Part shown: positions 57,720-64,000 of the stretch, piece after piece | How the letters are laid out: every line of letters begins with the position of its first letter | Position numbering within the stretch: the stretch's first letter is position 1 | Assembly: GCA_028718985.1 (NCBI GenBank) | Contig: JAQUKQ010000003.1 | Location: 1-64,000 of the forward strand | DNA length: 64,000 nt | Reading direction: 5' to 3' | From: Desulfobulbaceae bacterium | Lineage (GTDB): Bacteria; Desulfobacterota; Desulfobulbia; Desulfobulbales; VMSU01 | The notes under the pieces: model-generated | Databases searched by the model: none | What the model was told of the DNA's origin: nothing | Seen by the model: the letters and a program-made list of their open reading frames with translations, nothing else | Made by a program: the position numbers and the translations under genes

Positions 57720-59803
57720 GACGCTTCTGGCTTAGCAAACAATACTACCACGGCCATACTGGCAACCGTGATGCTTGCAGAAGGCAATAAAACTGCGTCA
57801 CACTCCTCTACAATATCATCGGGCGATTGTTGCGCGGTATTGATAAGCTGCAACCATTGGCGGCCATGAACCGGCGGAGGGACATCAACAAGTTGAGGCG
57901 CGTGATGGCTATTGACGATAACGAAAAAATCCGGTTCAGCCAACGTCGGTGAGCCGACCAGGGTGAAGCAGAGAACTTTACACTCCAAAGACCAATTTTC
58001 CTGCCCAAGCGCTTCCCCCTGCCAGATAATTTCAGGGGGATGATTGCTGTGCGGCGCGCTAAAAAATTCTGTCCTCCGAAAGAGGCTGTAGCGCTTGCGT
58101 AGTGCAATCAGCATCCGAAAAAAGCGAAGCATATCAGCATGTTCTTCTACCAGTCGCCAATTGAGCCAACTGATCTCGTTATCCTGTCAATAGGCATTAT
58201 TATTGCCATTCTGACTCCGGCAGAACTCGTCTCCGGCCAACAGCATCGGGGTCCCCTGCGATAGCAAGAGCACCACAGCCATGGAGCGCACACGCCGGGC
58301 GCGGATGGCAAGAATTTTTTTTGAACGGCTGACCCCTTCTTTGCCACTGTTCCAGCTCAGATTATTGTTGTCCCCATCACGGCCGTACTCGCCATTCGCC
58401 TCGTTATGCTTATGGTTGTAGCTGACCAAGTCCCAGAGGGTAAACCCATCATGGCTGGTCAGAAAGTTAATGCTATTGGTTGGATTGCGCTGGTTGTGCT
58501 GATAAAGATCGGAGCTGCCGGCGATACGGGTAGCAAATTTCGCCGTCATGCCACTATGGCCGGCCATAAAAGAACGGCAATCATCCCGGAAACGACCATT
58601 CCACTCAGCCCAGCGCGGGTGAGGAGAAAAGCGCCCGACCTGATAGAGGCCGCCAGCGTCCCAGGCCTCGGCAATAATCTTGCTACGCGCCAAGATCGGG
58701 TCTTCGGCAATCTGCTCAACAAGTGGTGGCTGGCTGAGCACCTCGCCCTTGTATCCCCGACTCATGATAGAAGCCAAATCGAAACGAAAACCATCAACGT
58801 GCATCTCCATCACCCAGTACCGCAGGCAATCCAGGATAAACTCCCGCACGACCGGATGATTGCCGTTCACGGTGTTGCCACACCCAGAATAATTCAGATA
58901 CTCTCCCGTTTCGGCATCCAGCATATAATAGACACTGTTTCCCAGGGCCCGAAAACTGATGGTTGGGCCCAAACCATTGCCTTCAGCGGTATGGTTGAAC
59001 ACCACATCCAGAATAACCTCAATGCCAGCCCGGTGCAGCTCCCGCACCATCTCCTTAAACTCATTGCCCTGCTGCCCCTTTATGGCGGCATAGGAGGCCT
59101 TCGGCGCAAAATAGGCAAAAGGGCTGTAGCCCCAGAAATTCTTAAGGGGTTTCCCCGACACCGGATCGAGAGTCTTGTTCTCATTCTCATCAAAATCCGC
59201 AATAGGCAAAAGCTCAACGGCTGTTACCCCAAGTTCCTGCAGATAAGGAATTTTTGCGATGAGTCCACGAAAGGTGCCAGGATGCTTGACCTTGGAACTT
59301 GCGTGACACGTAAAGCCCCGGACATGTAATTCGTAAATGATCGTCTCACTGAGTGGCCGGTGCAACGGCTGGTCACCTTGCCAATCGAAATCATCCTTGA
59401 TGAGACCGCACCGCCACTGGCCACTGACAACCCTGCCCCAACACTCTCCCCCAACAATTTTTTTGGCGTACGGATCAAGCAGTAACTGGCTCTGTTCTGA
59501 ATTGGAGTTTGTATCCTGCCGTGTAATTTGGTATGCGTAAGTATAATCGAGAGGCAGACCTTGCACCTCGACATGCCAGATGTCTCCGGTTCTGTGGCCC
59601 GATGGATTCAAAAGAATGCAGATGCGTTCTGTTTTCGCCTTAGGCCTGAAAAGAACAAGAGTAACACCCTCCGCCTCCCGGCAAAACAGGGAAAAATTGA
59701 CCGAAGATGCCATGACCTTTGCCCCTAGAGGCAAAGGACGACCAGGCAGAGTGCTAATCTCTTCCTGGCGTGGCGTTATGGTTGCATGGTGTTGCGTCGG
59801 CAT
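57716..59803 (-). CDS. glgX: Glycogen debranching enzyme GlgX, probable selenoprotein (in-frame TGA at codon 539)
   Basis: A GH13 debranching enzyme of 695 residues if the TGA at 58189-58187 is read through. Order: CBM48-like N-terminal domain, catalytic barrel with the nucleophile Asp in VDGFRFDLAS (near residue 339), acid Glu in IAEAWDAGG (near 381) and transition-state Asp in TSHDGFTLWDL (near 453), and a C-terminal beta domain. Both sides of the TGA match GlgX without a gap: GNNNAY, then the TGA, then QDNEISWLNW; the family has Cys at that place. A hairpin 12 bases after the TGA (8-base stem, 10-base loop starting with G) fits a bacterial SECIS. Alternatives are a nonsense mutation or sequencing error. 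It hydrolyses alpha-1,6 branches of glycogen. Confidence 0.85.
58150..58189 (-). promoter_or_regulatory. Candidate bacterial SECIS element and Sec codon in glgX
   Basis: After the TGA (58189-58187) come 12 bases. Then ATCAGTTG (58174-58167) pairs with CGACTGGT (58156-58149) with two G-T pairs, around the 10-base loop GCTCAATTGG. The loop begins 20 bases after the TGA and its first base is G. Both agree with the published general bacterial SECIS model (a G in the first two loop bases, 16-37 bases spacing). Confidence 0.6.
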
Positions 59804-59878
59804 AGCAGTAGACTTTCTGTAAGATTCTCGGAGCGTGGAACTGACACGTGATTTTCAAAAAAGACTTGAGGAAAGCCA

Positions 59879-61045
59879 ATGAAAAGATATCTGATTATCG
59901 GCAACGGCGTTGCCGGAACTACCGCCGCAGAATCGATCCGCAAACACGATGCGAGCGGGAGCATCACTCTCCTTTCACAGGAGGATCTCCCCTTCTACTT
60001 TCGCATCAGACTGCCAGAATTCATCGCCGGTACGATCAGCGAAGATCAGCTGCTTGCCAAAAAGAAAGAGTGGTATGCCAAACAAAATATTACCTTGTTA
60101 TCAGGCAGAAAGGCAATATCGATCGATCCACACAGCAAAACAGTGAGCACCGATCCAGAAGAGAAGATCCCCTATGACCGCCTGTTACTGGCAACCGGCA
60201 GCCACTCCTTTGTGCCCCCCATAGCAGGGGCCGACCGCCAAGGGGTATTTACCCTGAGGGAGATCAGCGATGCGCGAGCCATCCGCCTCTTCGCAGCCAA
60301 TACACAGCGCGTGGTCATCATCGGCGGTGGCCTTCTTGGTCTTGAAACCGGCCAGTCACTGCGGGCGCTTGGTAAAGAGGTAACTGTTGTTGAATTTTTT
60401 CCACGACTCCTGCCCCGGCAACTTGATAATGAGGGTGCCTTCAGACTCAAAGAGATCATGGAGACAAGGCATGCCTTTTCTTTCAGGCTCGCGGCCCGCA
60501 CCACGGCAATCAACGGCGACAAGAGCGTCACCGGAGTGACGCTTGAAGATGGTGAGACCCTGCCCTGCGAGATGGTCATCATCTCAGCTGGCGTGCGGGC
60601 CAACCTCGATCTGGCCATCGCACTCGGTCTTGAACTCGACAAAGGGATCAAGGTAAATGAGCGTATGGAGAGCAGTCATCCCGGCATCTTTGCGGCAGGT
60701 GACGCTGCAGAATTCGGTGGTCAGCCACCCTCCGGTATCTGGCCAGCAGCCATGCAGCAGGGAGAAGTTGCCGGGAGCAACATGGCAGGTGGCTCGGCTA
60801 CCTATTCTGGCACCACCATGGCCAACAAATTAAAGGTTGTCGGGATCGACCTGGCAGCAGTTGGTGAAATCGACGCCGACAACCGGTATGAAGCCCAAAT
60901 CACCTCCACCGATAGCACCTACAAAAAAATCGTCCTCGACAAGAAGGTCATCATCGGCTGCATCCTCTTAGGCGACACCAGCGATTATGGCAAATTGACC
61001 AAGGCCATTAGCGAGAAACAGGAGCTGCCGGCAGCCCTCCAGTAA
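59879..61045 (+). CDS. FAD/NAD(P)-dependent oxidoreductase
   Basis: A 388-residue class I pyridine-nucleotide disulfide-type flavoprotein. The FAD-binding motif YLIIGNGVAGTTAAESI is at the N-terminus, the NAD-binding motif VVIIGGGLLGLETG near residue 145, and the second FAD contact GIFAAGDAAEF near residue 265. It lacks a redox-active Cys pair. It resembles the N-terminal part of NirB and rubredoxin/NADH reductases common in sulfate reducers. The ATG follows TTGAGGAAA. It is divergent from glgX and convergent with a dehydrogenase gene. The electron acceptor is unknown. Confidence 0.85.
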   Translation: MKRYLIIGNGVAGTTAAESIRKHDASGSITLLSQEDLPFYFRIRLPEFIAGTISEDQLLAKKKEWYAKQNITLLSGRKAISIDPHSKTVSTDPEEKIPYDRLLLATGSHSFVPPIAGADRQGVFTLREISDARAIRLFAANTQRVVIIGGGLLGLETGQSLRALGKEVTVVEFFPRLLPRQLDNEGAFRLKEIMETRHAFSFRLAARTTAINGDKSVTGVTLEDGETLPCEMVIISAGVRANLDLAIALGLELDKGIKVNERMESSHPGIFAAGDAAEFGGQPPSGIWPAAMQQGEVAGSNMAGGSATYSGTTMANKLKVVGIDLAAVGEIDADNRYEAQITSTDSTYKKIVLDKKVIIGCILLGDTSDYGKLTKAISEKQELPAALQ

Positions 61046-61062
61046 CATGACCTTGTAAGCCC

Positions 61063-61938
61063 CTACAGAAGTCGCCCTTCTCGGCCGTGATGTATTGACT
61101 GAGAAATTTTCCTGACCTCGATATCCTCTTGGCTCGGCGGCATCGGAGGCACACGGTCGTGCCCCAAGGTATACCCTCCATCCAGACATAAGGTACTGCC
61201 GGTCATAAACGTGGCTTCATTGATCAAGAAAAAAACCGCCTTAACGATTTCATCCAAGGTGCCGGATCGTTCGAGCAGGGTTCGCTCATGAATCGCCCGC
61301 CGCTCAGCCTCGCTGAGCAGGCTCCAGCCACGGGTCCCTTCGGCGTGCCTGGTCTCAACGAACCCAAGCCGCAGCTCATTGACCCGAATTTTTGGCGCAG
61401 CCATCCTGGCCCACGTCCGGGTAAAAACCGTAACGGCCTGATTGGCCGCAGCATAGGCATCATTAAAAATCAAGCCGGCCGGCCCAGCCCGTCCCACTTC
61501 TCCGGCAATAGAGGAGATGTTCACCACCGCACCCTGCTCCGCCCTTTGCAGCAAGGGCAAGGCCCCATTAAACACCAACCATTTCGCCTTAACAGTCGTG
61601 TCCATCTCACGATCCCACTGCTCTGGCGTATAAGGCCCGTGCACAATGGGCATACCACCCCGATCGATATTGTTAATCAGGATATGAAGTGCTCCGCAGG
61701 TCTTGTCTATCTCGTCAATCATCCCCTTGACCTGGGCAGGATCCCGCAAATCAACTGGCCGGGCAAGGTGACCGCCCGGCAAAGCGGCGAGGTGGGCGAT
61801 GAGCGAGCGACAATCCTCCGGCCAATCGAAGTAAGGGGCGATCACTCGGACCCCTGATGCGGCCAAGGCAAAAGCAATGGCGCGCCCTATGCCCCTGGTT
61901 GCTCCAAGGACTAAGGCATTACGGACAGGACTGGCCAT
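61063..61938 (-). CDS. Short-chain dehydrogenase-like protein lacking the catalytic Lys
   Basis: A 291-residue Rossmann-fold protein. The NAD(P)-binding motif GATRGIGRA is near residue 12, LINN near residue 88 (where most have NNAG, here NNID), and the catalytic Ser in NISSIAGEVG near residue 142. The active-site YxxxK is Y162-AAA-N166, so Lys is replaced by Asn. GSTLCLDGGYTLGHD near the end is typical of the family. It may be inactive or use another mechanism. A 30-residue C-terminal tail is unusual. Confidence 0.85.
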   Translation of the reverse strand: MASPVRNALVLGATRGIGRAIAFALAASGVRVIAPYFDWPEDCRSLIAHLAALPGGHLARPVDLRDPAQVKGMIDEIDKTCGALHILINNIDRGGMPIVHGPYTPEQWDREMDTTVKAKWLVFNGALPLLQRAEQGAVVNISSIAGEVGRAGPAGLIFNDAYAAANQAVTVFTRTWARMAAPKIRVNELRLGFVETRHAEGTRGWSLLSEAERRAIHERTLLERSGTLDEIVKAVFFLINEATFMTGSTLCLDGGYTLGHDRVPPMPPSQEDIEVRKISQSIHHGREGRLL

Positions 61939-61992
61939 GATTGGGGCTCTACAGGAAGGGGTGCGAAAGAGTTGACAGCCCGCAACTGGCCA

Positions 61993-63747
61993 TCAACTCT
62001 TTGATTTGATGATGAGCTTGAGTCCGGGGTTAATCTCATTGCTCTCGAGATTATTCCACTTCTTGAGGTCGGATGGGGTCAGATCAAAACGCTGGGCAAT
62101 GGTCCACAAGTTATCGCCAGATTTTACCTGATAATGAGTCGTCGCCTCTTTTTTCGCTGGAATCTTACTTCGAGAGGAGGCAACAACGTTGGCTTTTTTA
62201 GTCTTTGAAGGTGCTACGTTAGCGACTCGCTCACGATCAGACGTGCGATTTGTTGCCGCCTTTTCTTCATCGGAATAGAGGGTAAGCTGTTGGCCAACCC
62301 GCAATTGGTGCTGGCTCTTCAAGTCATTCCAATAGACGATATCCTTGGCTGAAAGATTATAGCGGAGAGCTATTTGCGAGAGAGTTTCTCCCGATTTAAC
62401 CTTGTGCAAAATCACATCATCTGGCTTTTTAGACGATTTGGCCAGTTGGATAAACTCTTTTTCAGAGAGCAGGGCATATTGTGTTGTCTGATAGGGGATA
62501 CGCAAAATATTTCCAGGAACAAGCTTGGCTTTACGCAGATTGTTTGCCTTGAGCAAGGTAAATTTACTGATCCCGTATTTCGAACAGATCCGGTTGATGC
62601 TGTCCCTTTTGCCAATGACATGATCCTTGAATTGTGTCGATTCGGTACTATGGACTCGTGGCAAGTTTGCGGTCACCAAGTTGGCCTTGCCAAGAGGCAC
62701 TTTCAACTCATAAGAGCCAAAAACCGACGGCACCTCTTTTTTGCTAAGCTGGCGATTCAGATCATAGACGACGTCAAGTTCAGTGCCAGCCGCCACCGCC
62801 ACCGCCGCCAAAGCCGTTCGCCCCGGCACCTTAGCGATCTCGTACTGCAAGGGTTGCTCGTATTGTATGTCATCGAAACCAAACTCTTTCGGCGATTTGG
62901 CGATAATGATTGCGGCAATCAACTGCGGGACATATCGCTTTGTCTCCAGGGCCAGATAGTCCTCTTCGGCAAGATCCCAGAAATTCTTACAGTCGTACTT
63001 CTGTAAGCCCTTACTGATTTTACCCTCGCCAGCATTGTAGGCCGCGATGGCCATGTTCCAGGAGCCAAACTGACTGTACAACGCACTCAAATACTCGATC
63101 GCGGCCTTGGTCGAAAGAACAGGGTCTCGCCGCTCATCAATGTAGGGACTGACCTCAAGGCCAAAGCGTTTTGCCGTAGGTTGCATGAACTGCCACAAAC
63201 CAACCGCGCTGGCGGTAGAGTAAGCGTTTGGCTTAAAGCCGCTCTCAATCATCGATAGGTAGACAAGATCCTGGGGCAGACCCGCCTCGGCCAACTGCTG
63301 ACGCATCATCGGCACATAACGACCCGATCGTGCCAACCAATTGCTAAACACCTTTCTCTGCTGATTCTGGAAAAGGTCGAGATAGTATTCAACCTGCCGA
63401 TTGATGACAATTGGGAAATCAGAGTTGATTTTACTGGCATCAAGGGGTTTATCGGCCTTCCCCTCCCATGACCCCAGTTTTTCAAGATCCTTAATTTCCT
63501 GCCTGGCCGTCGCCTCAGACTCCGTCAAAGAGAGATCTTCACCTTGATTTTCACCTGACAGAGCCTGTTCCGAGTCCTCGGCTGCCTGTGAATCGGGCTG
63601 CTGAAGGCCGGAGTCCTGTTGAGACGCACTGTTTTTTGTCGATGTGAGCTGAGCGTTTGAAGTGTCTGCTTGGTGTGTGGCGCACGACCAGACAAGCGGC
63701 AGACACAAGATCAGCAGAAGGCGGGAGAGGTATGGGGTTTGGCGCAT
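61993..63747 (-). CDS. mltD: LysM-containing membrane-bound lytic transglycosylase (MltD-like)
   Basis: A 584-residue lipoprotein that cleaves peptidoglycan glycan strands. The signal peptide ends in a lipobox (PLVWSC). After a Ser/Gln/Glu-rich linker comes the SLT domain, with the catalytic Glu in MIESGFKPNAYSTASAVG and IAAYNAGEGKI. Three LysM domains follow (about residues 375-420, 445-490 and 540-583, each like VKSGETLSQIALRYNL). The layout matches MltD, usually with two LysM domains; a third is present here. The ATG lies after GCGAGGACCG. Confidence 0.93.
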   Translation of the reverse strand: MRQTPYLSRLLLILCLPLVWSCATHQADTSNAQLTSTKNSASQQDSGLQQPDSQAAEDSEQALSGENQGEDLSLTESEATARQEIKDLEKLGSWEGKADKPLDASKINSDFPIVINRQVEYYLDLFQNQQRKVFSNWLARSGRYVPMMRQQLAEAGLPQDLVYLSMIESGFKPNAYSTASAVGLWQFMQPTAKRFGLEVSPYIDERRDPVLSTKAAIEYLSALYSQFGSWNMAIAAYNAGEGKISKGLQKYDCKNFWDLAEEDYLALETKRYVPQLIAAIIIAKSPKEFGFDDIQYEQPLQYEIAKVPGRTALAAVAVAAGTELDVVYDLNRQLSKKEVPSVFGSYELKVPLGKANLVTANLPRVHSTESTQFKDHVIGKRDSINRICSKYGISKFTLLKANNLRKAKLVPGNILRIPYQTTQYALLSEKEFIQLAKSSKKPDDVILHKVKSGETLSQIALRYNLSAKDIVYWNDLKSQHQLRVGQQLTLYSDEEKAATNRTSDRERVANVAPSKTKKANVVASSRSKIPAKKEATTHYQVKSGDNLWTIAQRFDLTPSDLKKWNNLESNEINPGLKLIIKSKS

Positions 63748-63814
63748 CGGTCCTCGCTATGTATACAAAATAAGGTGGTGTACGCTGTGATGACAAACAA
63801 CTTAGCCATCATGC

Positions 63815-63926
63815 GCCATCCAAGCGGGATGGCTGAAAGCAAAAAGGATTTGACGGCCTTTTTGCGAAGAAAACCTATTGGATCCGGCATAGTTACGAGA
63901 TTCTCCTCCTCAACCTTACCAATAGG
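63815..63926. repeat. Three consecutive inverted repeats upstream of mltD
   Basis: GCCATCC/GGATGGC with a 5-base loop (63815-63833), GCAAAAAGG/CCTTTTTGC with a 9-base loop (63839-63865), and CCTATTGG/CCAATAGG with a 37-base loop (63874-63926). A T run follows on plus near 63932. They could be terminators of something beyond the window or a structured leader of mltD. Confidence 0.45.
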
Positions 63927-64000
63927 AGCTTGTTTTTTTTACATGACAAAAAAACTATGTGCAATTAAAAAGCGTCTTACTGTGCATTTTTGTGTATTTT

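Noticed and set aside
58140-58200. glgX as a simple pseudogene or two separate genes
   Set aside because: The frame is intact on both sides, the TGA replaces a conserved Cys exactly, and a SECIS-like hairpin follows; the first in-frame ATG of the second part lies inside the family-conserved region. Not fully excluded.
58406-59329. 307-codon open frame on plus
   Set aside because: Antisense shadow of glgX; no ribosome site and no family pattern.
63780-63940. Cyclic di-GMP riboswitch upstream of mltD
   Set aside because: The conserved core positions of the GEMM-I motif could not be placed on either strand.

Overview
The window reads as a chromosomal segment of an anaerobic, Gram-negative member of the Desulfobacterota, most likely of the Desulfobulbales (Desulfocapsa/Desulfurivibrio-like). 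This is inferred from gene content: an outer-membrane porin with an N-terminal coiled coil, a strict-anaerobe-type hybrid cluster protein, meso-DAP-type cell-wall genes, a type IV pilus alignment operon, and above all a YedE/TusA/DsrE sulfur cluster. It is gene dense and moderately GC rich, with no phage, IS element, CRISPR array or rRNA. One tRNA, tRNA-Ser(GCU), is present.

Layout. (1) 1-13.7 kb, plus strand: a division and cell-wall (dcw) cluster, 'ftsI-murE-murF-mraY-murD-murG-murC-murB-ftsQ-ftsA-ftsZ. The first gene is cut by the window edge, and ftsW and ddl are absent from their usual places. (2) 13.8-19.7 kb, plus: a radical SAM protein, a membrane histidine kinase, a two-CW/PilZ protein, type III pantothenate kinase and an LD-carboxypeptidase. 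(3) 25.4-19.7 kb, minus: porin, then pgeF, rsmB and a 32-residue-repeat protein. (4) 26-30 kb: glyQ without glyS, then the divergent sulfur cluster, with tusA, dsrE and two small proteins on minus and the YedE permease on plus. (5) 30-38 kb: a REC-GAF-histidine kinase, a FliK-like protein, an AI-2E-type permease, branched-chain aminotransferase, groES-groEL and tRNA-Ser. (6) 38-43 kb: a kinase-like protein, then hcp, a zinc-ribbon/degenerate-HD protein and a 4Fe-4S protein behind a TTGAC-N4-GTCAA operator. (7) 43-46 kb, minus: pyrB-pyrC and lepB. (8) 46.2-52.8 kb, plus: pilMNOP, an unusual AMIN-STN-TPR protein and an MshL-like secretin. (9) 53-55 kb: argB-argD. (10) 55-60 kb, minus: glgX, an SGNH hydrolase, a NifA-like sigma-54 activator and queH. 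(11) 59.9-63.7 kb: an FAD/NAD oxidoreductase, a short-chain dehydrogenase-like protein and a LysM lytic transglycosylase.

Main discoveries. The glycogen debranching gene glgX is one continuous frame interrupted only by a TGA. That TGA sits exactly where the family has Cys (GNNNAY-C-QDN) and is followed at the right distance by a bacterial SECIS-like hairpin, so GlgX is proposed to be a selenoprotein. The 27-30 kb locus matches the YTD gene cluster reported as a marker of sulfur disproportionation, including a 57-residue protein that is easily missed. The hcp operon has an FNR-family-type operator at exactly -41.5 from a predicted start, and two mutually exclusive long hairpins between its first two genes. 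The pilus secretin function is split, with an AMIN-STN-TPR fusion preceding an MshL-like secretin.

All calls rest on reading the sequence and on recalled family knowledge; no database search was run.
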